Positions 44,026-53,137 of a DNA stretch of 64,000 nt are shown piece by piece. Within the stretch, counting starts at the first letter, position 1, and every line of letters starts with the position of its first letter. The notes under the pieces were generated by a model. It did no database searches, was not told where the DNA came from, and saw only the letters and a program-made list of their open reading frames with translations. The position numbers and the translations under genes are program-made. This DNA is from CAVVIO01 sp963748095 (GTDB taxonomy: Bacteria > Bacteroidota > Bacteroidia > Bacteroidales > UBA10428), in NCBI GenBank assembly GCA_963748095.1, contig CAVVIO010000039.1, forward strand, positions 1 to 64,000, read 5' to 3'.

Positions 44026-45114
44026 ATGAGAAAATTAAAGTTATTATTACTATTACCTATGATGTTGATGGCAATTTTTTCCTTCCGGAATACAACCGCA
44101 CAGGTTAAGGACCTGGGGAATTTTCTTGCCACAGGTGCTGAAGATGCACAAAAGTTGTTTGAACCTTACCTGGCTCCTTATATAAATGGATTCGGAGCTT
44201 CTATGACCGGCGGCTGGTATAACACTGCCAAGGTACACAAACTGGGAGGATTCGATCTTACCGTTTCTTTTAATGTAGGTATTGTACCTAAAGACAAACA
44301 GTCTTTTGATCTGAGCAAAGTGGATTGATCTAATAGCCTTGCGGTTGCACGATGCAACTAATTCCATGTCGCCAACCATTGCAGGAGCAAAGGAATCGGG
44401 CCCGCAAATGGATTATAATCTTACAGGTTACAATGTAAAAGCTTTCGATATGCCTAAAGGTGTAAACAACCGCTTTGTTCCTTCTCCCATGGTACAACTG
44501 GGAGTTGGTCTGATTAAAGGAACTCAGGTTATGGGAAGGTATATGCCAACAGTGAAAATGGGTGGCAGCGATGTTGGAATGTGGGGAATCGGCGGAATGC
44601 ACAGTCTCAAACAATGGATTCCTTTCCTGAAAAGGCTTCCCGTTCTGGAAGTATCAGTAATGTATGGTTTTACAAAGCTTACATCCAATGTAGCTATGAG
44701 TGTTACACCCGATGATATTGGTGCCGGTAGTCTTCACTGTAAGTAGTAATTATAGCGGCAACTGGGATAATCAAAAAATGAACTTCGTGGCAAAAAGCAG
44801 TACTGCTAATCTGGTAATATCAGCCAATTTACCGGTTGTATGTTTTTACGGAAGTGTAGGTTTTGCTACAACGAAAAGCTAATCTGAAACTTAACGGGGA
44901 CTATCCGTTTGTTAATATCGGGACTTCAGGTGCTGAAGTAGACGCTTTAGTTGATCCGATAAATATGGAAATAAAGAATCAGGATGGCGGAGTAACAAAA
45001 CCAAGGTTCAATATTGGGATGCGTATTAAGATGGCAGTAATAACAATCAATTTCGATTATACAAAAGCAAATTACAGTGTTGCAACAGCAGGACTTGGAA
45101 TTACTTTCAGATAA
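44026..45114 (+). pseudogene. DUF6588-like exported protein, three frameshifts
   Basis: Frames 44026-44328, 44339-44746, 44700-44882 and 44863-45114 form one protein of about 360 residues. Signal peptide (MRKLKLLLLLPMMLMAIFSF), then KDLGNFLATGAEDAQKLFEPYLAPYINGFGASMTGGWYNTAKVHKLGGFDLTV, the family's typical front. The DATNSMSPTIAGAKESGPQ, GVGLIKGTQVMGRYMPTVK and C-terminal FNIGMRIKMAVITINFDY stretches suit an outer-membrane barrel of the DUF6588 type. Breaks lie near 44325, 44728 and 44872, each fixable by one base. Function of the family is not known. An intrinsic terminator follows at 45138. Confidence 0.75.
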
Positions 45115-45137
45115 ACTGAAATTATATAGATAATTGC

Positions 45138-45172
45138 AATCCCTCTGCTTTTTTACCGGCAGGGGGATTTTT
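45138..45172 (+). terminator. Intrinsic terminator after the DUF6588-like gene
   Basis: AATCCCTCTGC (45138-45148) pairs with GCAGGGGGATT (45159-45169; one G-T), followed by a short T-run. It sits 24 bases after the stop codon and could also serve the convergent gene at 45229. Confidence 0.75.
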
Positions 45173-45228
45173 GTATTTATTTCCTGTATTTTTTATTGAA
45201 CGAATAATTATCCCCAGCACAAAACATA

Positions 45229-45807
45229 TTAAAAATTAAACCCAAACCGAAGTATCGGGTTCGAATAATTAGAATAGATATTGTGTGTTACGTCCCAAAG
45301 GATAAATATATTTACCGATGCCCTTTTTCCCAAATGCTGACTTATTCCACCTCCCAATAAAAGATTGTCGATCCAAATCCTGTTGCCGGTACTGTAAAAA
45401 TAACCCAAATAATCCTGCTTAAATATCTCTGTATTTACAACTTCATTTTCAGCATGTAAAATAATATCTCCAATATCAATGCGGATGTACTGAGCTAAAT
45501 TCCTGAAAAGATCATACGAAAAAAATGTTTTCCCTCCGTAAGTAGAGGTTTCATACCGAAAGTAAGTACTTTTTTCGTATATATAAATTGGCCCGGCGCC
45601 TCCTGATAACCTGGGTGTTATCCGGTAACCAACAATCGGCGATATATTCACATACGATGAATTTCCAAAACTTAACCAGAAATTTCCCCCGAAGAACAGG
45701 CGATCCTTGAATTTCAGATTTTTAAAATCTTCATCCTGTGAATAAACCTGTTTCGGAACAAATACCATTATCAGAAAAGTGATGAGCAGAATTCTTTTCA
45801 AAATCAT
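45229..45807 (-). CDS. Predicted outer-membrane beta-barrel protein
   Basis: A 192-residue exported protein (signal peptide 1-23) made of alternating amphipathic strands: LFFGGNFWLSFGNSSYVNIS, PIVGYRITPRLSGGAGPIYI, and a terminal ILRFGFNF with an aromatic last residue, the usual mark of an outer-membrane barrel. About eight strands fit a small OmpX/OmpW-like barrel, but I do not recognise the family. It is alone on its strand, convergent with the DUF6588-like gene and divergent from the SDR gene. An alternating GG/GA pattern recurs in the strands. Confidence 0.7.
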   Translation of the reverse strand: MILKRILLITFLIMVFVPKQVYSQDEDFKNLKFKDRLFFGGNFWLSFGNSSYVNISPIVGYRITPRLSGGAGPIYIYEKSTYFRYETSTYGGKTFFSYDLFRNLAQYIRIDIGDIILHAENEVVNTEIFKQDYLGYFYSTGNRIWIDNLLLGGGISQHLGKRASVNIFILWDVTHNIYSNYSNPILRFGFNF

Positions 45808-45911
45808 TTATACCTTTGCTTTATTATTTTCAATAAAATAATTGATATTATCATATATAACAACGGAATACAAATTAAGTAAATTATTAATTACCAATTT
45901 TAATTTTTTTT

Positions 45912-46625
45912 ATGAACATAATTGTAACTGGGGCCAGCAGGGGCATTGGCTATGAAACGGTTAAACAATTCGCGAATGAAGAGGGAAATCATATACTGGC
46001 CATCTCAAGAAATGAAACAAAACTTCGGGAACTTTCGGAGGAATGTAAAAAAATCAACCGGGGATCGGAAGTAGAGATACTGGCATTCGATCTTGAAAAA
46101 ATTGACACCATTCAGGAAGTACTTCTGACAAAAGTAGAAAAAACTTTTAACGCAGTAGATATACTCATCAACAATGCAGGCTTTCTGGTGAACAAACCCT
46201 TTGCAGAAGTTACCTTTCAGGAAGCTGAAAAAATGGTAAAAGTCAATTACCTGTCAGCAGCATTCCTGGTAAGAGCACTATTACCCCTACTGGAAGAAAG
46301 CATGCACGCACATATTGTAAACATCAGCAGTATGGGAGGATTTCAGGGAAGCGTAAAATTTCCCGGACTGGCACATTACAGCGCGAGTAAGGCGGCCCTG
46401 GCAGTTCTGACAGAGTGCCTGGCAACTGAATTCATTGAAATGAATATCTCAGTGAATTGTCTTACTATCGGGGCGGTACAGACTGAGATGCTGGAAGAAG
46501 CTTTTCCCGGTTACCGTGCTCCTCTGACACCCTCGGAAATAGCCAAATATATCTGCCACTTTGCTGCCACTGCCCACCATTATATGAATGGCAAGATTGT
46601 GCCGGTTGCACTTTCAAATCCTTAA
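45912..46625 (+). CDS. Short-chain dehydrogenase/reductase
   Basis: A 237-residue classical SDR: cofactor motif VTGASRGIGYE (TGxxxGIG), NNAG near residue 90, and the catalytic Ser (NISSMGG) with YSASK (Tyr and Lys). After the NADP-binding start the LSRN-type stretch AISRNETKL suits NADPH. A C-terminal LTPSEIAKYICHFAATAHHYMNGKIVPV segment is usual. Substrate is unknown; it may be an oxoacyl or sugar reductase. Its stop is 13 bases from the end of the convergent buk gene, so it is not part of the fermentation operon. Confidence 0.88.
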   Translation: MNIIVTGASRGIGYETVKQFANEEGNHILAISRNETKLRELSEECKKINRGSEVEILAFDLEKIDTIQEVLLTKVEKTFNAVDILINNAGFLVNKPFAEVTFQEAEKMVKVNYLSAAFLVRALLPLLEESMHAHIVNISSMGGFQGSVKFPGLAHYSASKAALAVLTECLATEFIEMNISVNCLTIGAVQTEMLEEAFPGYRAPLTPSEIAKYICHFAATAHHYMNGKIVPVALSNP

Positions 46626-46638
46626 TAAAGGTTTTGGT

Positions 46639-47745
46639 TTAAAAGCCGATATCGGTATTCACCATGTTTGTTTCGTCATATTCCTTGGCAATTATCTCTC
46701 CTTTAAGAACCAGCAAGCCATTCCATGCCAGCGCATGCATTTCACCCTCACCCGGATAGATAATAACCGGTGAAATAAAGGATACCATTTTTTTTATGTA
46801 TTCAACAATCATTGGATTATGGGAAATGCCTCCCGTTAAAATAATTGCATCCACATCCCCTTTCAGGACGGCGCTCATTCCGGCAATTTCCTTTCCAGTC
46901 TGATAGGCCATAGCATTCTGTATTTTCCGGGCACGCTCATCGCCGTCTATAGCCATCAGTTCCACCTCGTAAGCGCTGTTGGTACCCATATAGGCAATAT
47001 ACCCTCCCTGACCTGTAATCATACATTTTATTTCATTAAGGCTTTTTCCGCTTTCGAAGCAATAACGAACAAGGTCTGCTGCAGGCAATGTCCCCGACCG
47101 TTCGGGAGAAAACGGTCCCTCACCGTTGAGTGCCTGGTTAACATCAATAACCCGGCCTTTACGATGTGCCCCTACGGAAATGCCACCTCCCATATGGGCT
47201 ATGATCAGGTTCAGATCTTCGTATTTCTTGTTCATCAGTCTCGCGTAGGAACGGGCTGTCGCTTTTTGGTTCAGTGCATGAAAAATAGATAATCTTTTAA
47301 ATTCCGGATGTCCGCTAAATCGTGCTACCTCCTCCAGTTCGTCTACCACAACCGGGTCGGCAATAAATGCCTGGCAATCCGGCAGATCGCTGGCAATATC
47401 ATCTGCTATTAAGGCGCCCAGGTTACTGGCATGTTCTCCGAGTGCAGCTTCCCTCAGATCCTCTTTCATTTGCTCATTTATCCGGTATACGCCCGATTTG
47501 ATAGGCTTCACCAATCCACCTCTTCCGACAATCACTTCAACCTTTTCAAGATCTATATGCGAATTTTTTAATTCTTCCACAATAATATTTTTCCGGTATT
47601 CGAACTGATCCGTAATTTTTTTAAAACCGTGAAGCTCTTCCACCGGATGAATGATCGTTTTCAAAAAAACAGGTTTGGAATTATGATAAACAGCAATTTT
47701 TGTAGACGTAGAACCTGGATTAATAGCAAGTATCTTATGATCCAT
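46639..47745 (-). CDS. buk: Butyrate kinase
   Basis: A 368-residue ASKHA kinase of the butyrate/branched-chain fatty acid kinase type: NPGSTSTKIAVY at the ATP site, VEVIVGRGGLVKPI, HMGGGISVGAH and ALNGEGPFSPERSGTLP. It makes ATP and butyrate from butyryl phosphate in the last step of the Ptb-Buk route. Length and motifs are normal. It is the last gene of the pta-hbd-ackA-ptb-buk operon, 35 bases after ptb. Relatives acting on branched or longer chains are known, so substrate could be broader than butyrate. Confidence 0.92.
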   Translation of the reverse strand: MDHKILAINPGSTSTKIAVYHNSKPVFLKTIIHPVEELHGFKKITDQFEYRKNIIVEELKNSHIDLEKVEVIVGRGGLVKPIKSGVYRINEQMKEDLREAALGEHASNLGALIADDIASDLPDCQAFIADPVVVDELEEVARFSGHPEFKRLSIFHALNQKATARSYARLMNKKYEDLNLIIAHMGGGISVGAHRKGRVIDVNQALNGEGPFSPERSGTLPAADLVRYCFESGKSLNEIKCMITGQGGYIAYMGTNSAYEVELMAIDGDERARKIQNAMAYQTGKEIAGMSAVLKGDVDAIILTGGISHNPMIVEYIKKMVSFISPVIIYPGEGEMHALAWNGLLVLKGEIIAKEYDETNMVNTDIGF

Positions 47746-47780
47746 TTTTAAATTTTTAAAATAATTAAAACATGCATGTT

Positions 47781-48680
47781 TTATCCGAGCGCTGCAGCAA
47801 GTGCGATGGAATAAAATTTACTGTCTTCGGTATCGGCTCTTGATGTAAGCACAAAGGGTACTTTTGCTCCGAGGATCACAGCAGCAGAATTGGCTCCACC
47901 CAGGAAATTAAGCGATTTATACAATACATTGCCGCTATTAATATCAGGTAGTATCAGAATATCAACATCTCCCGATACTTCACTGATTATATTCTTGTGT
48001 TTTGCTGCTTCGGCGAAAAATGCATTATCAACAGCCAGAGGGCCGTCGATCGTACATCCTTTTATCTGGTTTCGCTTATTCATAGCAGTTAACATGGCAG
48101 CATGAACAGTAGCTTCCATCTTTGGATTCACTGTTTCAACCGCCGCAATAATGGCAACTTTCGGATTATCTATGTGTAACCGGTGATAAGCCCCTACCGC
48201 ATTGTCAATGATACACATTTTATCATTAAGGTCGGGACTGATATTCATGGCTGCATCCGTGATAGAAAATACTTTGTGATAATAGGGTGATTCAAAAAAG
48301 GCAAGATGGCTCAACAAATTATCATCGGTCAACCCGGCACTTCGCTGAATTACTGCTTTCAATAAGGTACTGGTAGTTACCAACCCTTTCATGAGTATGC
48401 CGCCATGACCATTTTTTATAAGTTCTACAGCATATGCTGCTGCCGTTTCCGGATCGGGATTATTATAAATTTCCGTTTTGCTGATATCAAATTCAATACG
48501 GCCTGCAATCTCGTTAATCCTCTTTTCGTCACCAACCAGTACAGGTTCTATAATACCTTCGTTGCTTGCCCGTTTTACTGCTTTCAGCACTGCTTCATCT
48601 TCTGCTGCAGCAACTATCAGCTTGTTAACCGGTTGTTTTTTGGCAATATCCGAAAAATCAGTTAATGATTTTATTACCAT
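47781..48680 (-). CDS. ptb: Phosphate butyryltransferase
   Basis: A 299-residue PTA_PTB-family protein: KLIVAAAEDEAVLKAVKRA at the front, EPVLVGDEKRINEIA, GGILMKGLVTTSTLLKAVI, DAAMNISPDLNDKMCIIDNAV, GPLAVDNAFF, and the GNVLYKSLNFLGGANSAAVILGAKVPFVLTSR phosphate/CoA region. This length is normal for Ptb and shorter than Pta. It converts butyryl-CoA to butyryl phosphate for Buk. It starts three bases after ackA ends. As with other Ptb proteins, branched-chain acyl-CoA substrates cannot be excluded. Confidence 0.9.
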   Translation of the reverse strand: MVIKSLTDFSDIAKKQPVNKLIVAAAEDEAVLKAVKRASNEGIIEPVLVGDEKRINEIAGRIEFDISKTEIYNNPDPETAAAYAVELIKNGHGGILMKGLVTTSTLLKAVIQRSAGLTDDNLLSHLAFFESPYYHKVFSITDAAMNISPDLNDKMCIIDNAVGAYHRLHIDNPKVAIIAAVETVNPKMEATVHAAMLTAMNKRNQIKGCTIDGPLAVDNAFFAEAAKHKNIISEVSGDVDILILPDINSGNVLYKSLNFLGGANSAAVILGAKVPFVLTSRADTEDSKFYSIALAAALG

Positions 48681-48683
48681 TGA

Positions 48684-49898
48684 TTATTGTTTTTTCATTT
48701 CTGATATGATTTTCATTGTATCTTCTGCAATCACCAATTCTTCATTTGTAGGCACTACCATTACCTTTACTGAGGCATTGTCAGGTGAAATTACACATTC
48801 CTTCGAACGTATGCCCTGATTTTTCTCATGGTCAACTCTAACATCCATGTAATCCAGACCTTCACATGCAGCTTCCCTGCTTTCAGGTGAATTTTCACCT
48901 ATTCCTCCGGCAAATACAATCATATCTACTCCTCCCATAGCAGCCACATATGCACCGATGTATTTTCTGATCCGGTAATGATACATATCCAATGCTAATT
49001 TAGCCCTTGAATTGTTATCTTTCCAGGCTGCATCTTCAATTTCCCTCATATCGGATGAGATACCCGAAATACCAAGCATCCCGCTCTGTTTATTAACAAC
49101 CGTATTAATGGAATTTAGTCCTATCTCCTCTTTATCCATAATAAAAGTGAGTATCCCGATATCCAGGTCCCCCGATCTGGTCCCCATGATCAGTCCTTCT
49201 ACCGGCGTAAATCCCATTGATGTATCTACTGATTTTCCGTTTTTTATGGCTGCCATCGAAGCGCCGTTCCCCAGATGACAGGTAATGATCTTTTGAGTGT
49301 TAATATCCACATCCAAAATCTCACAAGCTCTTTTGGATACATAATAATGGCTCGTTCCGTGAAAACCATAACGTCGAATACCATATTTCTTATATAATGA
49401 ATAAGGAATGGCATACATGTATGAATGTTCGGGCATAGTCTGGTGAAAAGCCGTGTCGAAAACAGCTACCTGGTTGATACCAGGCAGTAGTACTTTCATG
49501 GCAAGAATCCCTTTCAGGTTAGCCGGGTTATGTAAAGGAGCCAGTTCACCACATTTCTGAATTTCATCCTGTACAAAATCATCAATAAAGGCGCTGGCAC
49601 TAAATTTTTCTCCACCATGGGCTACCCGATGACCTACCGCATTTATTTCGTTCATGTTTTTAATGCATCCGTGCTTTTCACTGGTCAGTATACCTAATAT
49701 ATATTCGATACCGGTTTGATGATCGAGGATTTCCCCTTCAAAACGTACGTTTTGTCCGTTTTCTTTTTCCAGCTTTACAAACGAACCCTTCAGTCCCACT
49801 TTTTCAGCAACACCTTTTGCCATAACGACTTTCCGGTCCATGTCAAAGAGTTGATATTTAATGGATGAACTTCCACAATTCAGCACTAATATTTTCAT
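48684..49898 (-). CDS. ackA: Acetate kinase
   Basis: A 404-residue acetate kinase: VLNCGSSSIKYQLFD at the start, VAHGGEKFSASAFI, TAFHQTMPEHSYMYAIPYSLY, RRYGFHGTSHYYVS (catalytic region), CHLGNGASMAAIK, DTSMGFTPVEGLIMGTRSGD and FAGGIGENSPESREAACEGL. It makes ATP and acetate from acetyl phosphate. Full length with all motifs. It lies in one operon with pta, an hbd-like gene, ptb and buk, three bases before ptb and 28 after hbd. Confidence 0.97.
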   Translation of the reverse strand: MKILVLNCGSSSIKYQLFDMDRKVVMAKGVAEKVGLKGSFVKLEKENGQNVRFEGEILDHQTGIEYILGILTSEKHGCIKNMNEINAVGHRVAHGGEKFSASAFIDDFVQDEIQKCGELAPLHNPANLKGILAMKVLLPGINQVAVFDTAFHQTMPEHSYMYAIPYSLYKKYGIRRYGFHGTSHYYVSKRACEILDVDINTQKIITCHLGNGASMAAIKNGKSVDTSMGFTPVEGLIMGTRSGDLDIGILTFIMDKEEIGLNSINTVVNKQSGMLGISGISSDMREIEDAAWKDNNSRAKLALDMYHYRIRKYIGAYVAAMGGVDMIVFAGGIGENSPESREAACEGLDYMDVRVDHEKNQGIRSKECVISPDNASVKVMVVPTNEELVIAEDTMKIISEMKKQ

Positions 49899-49926
49899 TT
49901 TATATAATATATATTGTAATAATCAA

Positions 49927-50874
49927 TTAAATTTTTCTTCCGTTTTCATCGTATTTGTAAAATCCTTTACCATTAATACGGCCAAACTGATTTGCCCTGA
50001 CAAGCTTTTTAAGTATGGGTGAAGCTTTGTATTTTATATCACCAAATTCACTGTATATATTATCCATCCACCGCAATACTTTATCAAGGCCTACTTTATC
50101 GGCAAGCTCAAACGGGCCGAGCGACATTCCCAGTCCTACTTTCATAGTAAGGTCAATGTCCTCCATGGCTCCTACTCCTTCCATCAAAACTTCACAAGCC
50201 TCGTTTACAAGAGCAATAAACAGCCGCACACTGATCAGTCCGGGAGATTCCTCAACCGGTATCACCGTTCTTCCGATCATTTTTACAAAAATACAAACCC
50301 TGTCATATACGATATCTGATGTATAAAGCCCCCTAACTACCTCAATCATTTTTGATCCGGGAGTACTGGTAAGAAAATGGAGACTCACACAGCGGTCTTT
50401 AAACTCGAGTTCCGAAGAAAGCTCGGTAATGACAATAGTAGTGGAATTGGTAGCTATAATGGCGCTGTGAGAAACATATTTTTCTATATTCTTAAAAACC
50501 TCCTTACGGGTGGCCACCCTTTGTTCTCTGATTCTGGATCTGATAGATTCAATGACCAGATCGCAGCCCTTAAGGTGCTCGTATCCAACATAACCATGGA
50601 TTCTGGAAATAATAGCTCTTTTTTCACCGGGAGTCATCCCCCAGTGCTCGATCATGCTATCCAGTTCCCTTTCTATTTTACAGAAAGCATAGTTAATTTT
50701 TTCTTCCGATAATTCAATAAATACTACCTCCAGCTCTTTTTCACTGATCATTAGGGCAATACTTTGACCTACAGTACCACAGCCGACAATACCAACTTTC
50801 GAAAACAGTTGTTTGGGCCGGTCTTTCTGACTGAGTCCGTAATTCTCAATTGATTCAACAATTACTTCTGACAT
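49927..50874 (-). CDS. 3-hydroxyacyl-CoA (3-hydroxybutyryl-CoA) dehydrogenase-like protein
   Basis: A 315-residue 3HCDH-family protein. An extra N-terminal segment of about 24 residues precedes the Rossmann motif KVGIVGCGTVGQSIAL. The NAD domain has IELSEEKINYA and DLVIESIRSRIREQ, and the dimerisation domain ends ELADKVGLDKVLRWMDNIY...NGKGFYKY. The catalytic His is kept in SLHFLTSTPGSKMIEVV. The usual FNPVP stretch is changed to LTSTPGS, so activity on the usual substrate is not certain. It sits inside the pta-ackA-ptb-buk operon, 29 bases after pta. A step in butyryl-CoA formation is likely, but no thiolase, crotonase or bcd lies in the window. Confidence 0.85.
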   Translation of the reverse strand: MSEVIVESIENYGLSQKDRPKQLFSKVGIVGCGTVGQSIALMISEKELEVVFIELSEEKINYAFCKIERELDSMIEHWGMTPGEKRAIISRIHGYVGYEHLKGCDLVIESIRSRIREQRVATRKEVFKNIEKYVSHSAIIATNSTTIVITELSSELEFKDRCVSLHFLTSTPGSKMIEVVRGLYTSDIVYDRVCIFVKMIGRTVIPVEESPGLISVRLFIALVNEACEVLMEGVGAMEDIDLTMKVGLGMSLGPFELADKVGLDKVLRWMDNIYSEFGDIKYKASPILKKLVRANQFGRINGKGFYKYDENGRKI

Positions 50875-50903
50875 GCTTTAATACATTATATATTTTTATA
50901 CTT

Positions 50904-51905
50904 TTATTTATCTGCAGCCTGGTTAGCAGTAATTGCCACCAGGTTTACAATATCACTTACTGAACATCCGCGTGACAGGTCGTTGATAGGTGCTGCCATT
51001 CCCTGCAATACCGGCCCCACCGCTTCGGCGTGAGCCAGACGCTGTACCAGTTTATAGGCAATATTTCCGGCTTCAAGGGTAGGAAATATCAGTACATTGG
51101 CTTTGCCTGCAATTTCACTTCCGGGAGCCTTTTTCTTCCCTACCGATTCAATAATGGCAGCATCTGCCTGCAATTCCCCATCTATCATGAGAGTCGGATC
51201 CATTTTCCTGGCAATTTCTGTTGCCTCCCGCACTTTATCTACCATTTCGTGTTGAGCACTGCCTTTTGTAGAGAAGCTCAACATGGCAACCCGGGGTTCC
51301 ATCCCGGCAATTGCCCGGGTGGTTTTACCCGTGGAAACTGCTATTTCTGCCAGCTCCTGTGCATTAGGATCGGGATGTACGGCACAATCGGCAAACACCA
51401 TCAATCCGTCATTCCCAAACTCCTTATCATTTAAAAACATCAGGAAAGCACCGGAAACCACACTAATTCCAGGCTTGGTTTTTACATACTGAAAAGCCGG
51501 CCGTAATACATTGCCTGTAGCATTCTCGGCACCGGCAACTTCCCCGTCAGCATCCCCGCTTTTAATCATTACGGTGGAAAGGTATAAAGGATCATTGAGC
51601 AATTTCAAGGCTTCTTCATGTGTCAATCCTTTCGATTTGCGAAGTTCCACCATTAAACCGGCATAAGCCTCCTTTTTCGGATGGCTTTCCGGATCAATAA
51701 GGGTTGCCTTGTTGATATGAGTTAGATTGTATTTTTTAGCTTCGTTTAAAATGGCCTCGTGATTACCAATTAGTATAATGTCGGCTATCTCCTCCTGAAT
51801 AATTATATCAGCAGCTTTCAATGTTCTTTCTTCAAAACTCTCGGGCAAAACAATCCTCTGTCTGTTTTTTCGTGCTTTTTCTTTTATCTGATCAAGTAAA
51901 TTCAT
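50904..51905 (-). CDS. pta: Phosphate acetyltransferase
   Basis: A 333-residue Pta of the short, single-domain type: RQRIVLPESFEERTLKAADII at the front, ILIGNHEAI, STVMIKSGDADGEVAGAENATGNVLRPAFQYV, FADCAVHPDPNAQELAEIAV, RVAMLSFSTKGSA, DGELQADAAI and LIFPTLEAGNIAYKLVQRLAHAEAVGPVLQGMAAPINDLSRG. It exchanges acetyl-CoA for acetyl phosphate, which AckA uses to make ATP. It is the first gene of the five-gene operon. Upstream lies 420 bases without a gene, in which the operon promoter must lie. Confidence 0.95.
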   Translation of the reverse strand: MNLLDQIKEKARKNRQRIVLPESFEERTLKAADIIIQEEIADIILIGNHEAILNEAKKYNLTHINKATLIDPESHPKKEAYAGLMVELRKSKGLTHEEALKLLNDPLYLSTVMIKSGDADGEVAGAENATGNVLRPAFQYVKTKPGISVVSGAFLMFLNDKEFGNDGLMVFADCAVHPDPNAQELAEIAVSTGKTTRAIAGMEPRVAMLSFSTKGSAQHEMVDKVREATEIARKMDPTLMIDGELQADAAIIESVGKKKAPGSEIAGKANVLIFPTLEAGNIAYKLVQRLAHAEAVGPVLQGMAAPINDLSRGCSVSDIVNLVAITANQAADK

Positions 51906-52326
51906 TGTGTTTCAATTGTTTATGTGATATTTTTTTTCAGCTCATAAAATTAAACAAAAAAACAAAATAAAAGCCTAAGAATAATTGATTTATGTCAAGT
52001 GCCGCTTATATTGAATGATTTAAAACTATCTCCGGTAAAATATAACCTGTTTTACCTGGAACGATTTCTTATTTGCGGTAGAAAAACTGAAACTAATGTT
52101 ATGAAATATGCAAGTTTGTGAAATTGTTCAAGCATTTCTGCCTGTTTGGTGAAGAAACCAAATTATTGAGCAATAAGGTAATTAAGGTGAAAACAATCCT
52201 TTGCAGAAAACTGAAATACAATTAACCTGGCCTTATTTTCTCTCACAATCTATCAGCACAAACGGAACACTTAGTACAAAGCACCCGTCCTTTTCAGCCT
52301 TTTCATTCATTTTGTTTTCGATCAGA
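51906..52326. other. Non-coding stretch upstream of pta
   Basis: AT-rich stretch without a gene. A GGTAAAA/TTTTACC small hairpin (about 52035-52058) could end the leftward methyltransferase transcript. The pta promoter must lie here, but no clear -7 element is seen. Confidence 0.45.
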
Positions 52327-53070
52327 CTAAAAATCTCTTTCTGTCGGTTGACGCGGTACAATCTTTTTCCATTCGTCGAGAAATGCTAACTGGATGAAAT
52401 AATGATTCAGCAGGGTGGTTCCGTCCGTGAATTTATACTCAAACCGGTCGTGTTCAACATTTATTACAGAAAAGTTATGTTGCTCAAGTAAACCGGTGAA
52501 TTCAGGGATCGGTTTTCTTTTCTCGTAAATATGTTCCTGCAATTTAGTCAGTTCCGCTTCCATGTGAAAGCTTTCCAGCACATCTTTCAGAATATCATAA
52601 AACTCGATCATAGTAGTATCCAGGTTCATTGTCTGCAGGAACTGACCACCTTTTTTCAATACCCTTGAACATTCGCTCAGCACCTTGTCCAGATCAGAAA
52701 CGTTGTTGATGCCGTTGTTACTTGTGATCAGGTCGACGGAATGGTCCCCGAGCGGGATATTCTCTGCTATTCCCTGAATGATCTCCGCATTTTCAATTCC
52801 ATAAAATCTGATCTTCTGTTCAGTACGTTTTATCCCGGCTTCCCACGGATCGATCCCGTAAACCTTGCAGGATTGTCCCAGTCGCATAGCCAGTTCCGTT
52901 AACGGAAATCCGGCGCCAAAACCAATATCCAGTACCGTTATATTTTTTTTGAACTTAATGCCATCAAGTAATTTTAATCCGAACGGTGCCGACCAAATGG
53001 GCAGTTCATCAATTAATCCGACCAGTTGGTCTGAATTAAGGTCAAAATTTGAATCCAAATATTTTGTCAT
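52327..53070 (-). CDS. SAM-dependent methyltransferase
   Basis: A 247-residue class I methyltransferase. Motif I is VLDIGFGAGFPLTELAMRLG; then GIDPWEAGIKRTEQKI, AENIPLGDHSVDLITSNNGI and CSRVLKKGGQFLQTM follow (Methyltransf_11/25 pattern). The C-terminal half (about 150-247) is less conserved and probably forms the substrate cap. Substrate unknown; UbiE/cyclopropane-type and small-molecule enzymes share this core. It is on its own between pta and the DUF4349 lipoprotein, and its end is 421 bases from pta. Confidence 0.88.
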   Translation of the reverse strand: MTKYLDSNFDLNSDQLVGLIDELPIWSAPFGLKLLDGIKFKKNITVLDIGFGAGFPLTELAMRLGQSCKVYGIDPWEAGIKRTEQKIRFYGIENAEIIQGIAENIPLGDHSVDLITSNNGINNVSDLDKVLSECSRVLKKGGQFLQTMNLDTTMIEFYDILKDVLESFHMEAELTKLQEHIYEKRKPIPEFTGLLEQHNFSVINVEHDRFEYKFTDGTTLLNHYFIQLAFLDEWKKIVPRQPTERDF

Positions 53071-53137
53071 AGATTGGAATAGAATTTATAATGTAATAAA
53101 AAATACCGTAATGCCTGGAAAACAAAGACATATCCTG

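Noticed and set aside
52035..52058. Riboswitch ahead of pta
   Set aside because: Only a seven-base hairpin is seen and no known aptamer pattern can be recognised.
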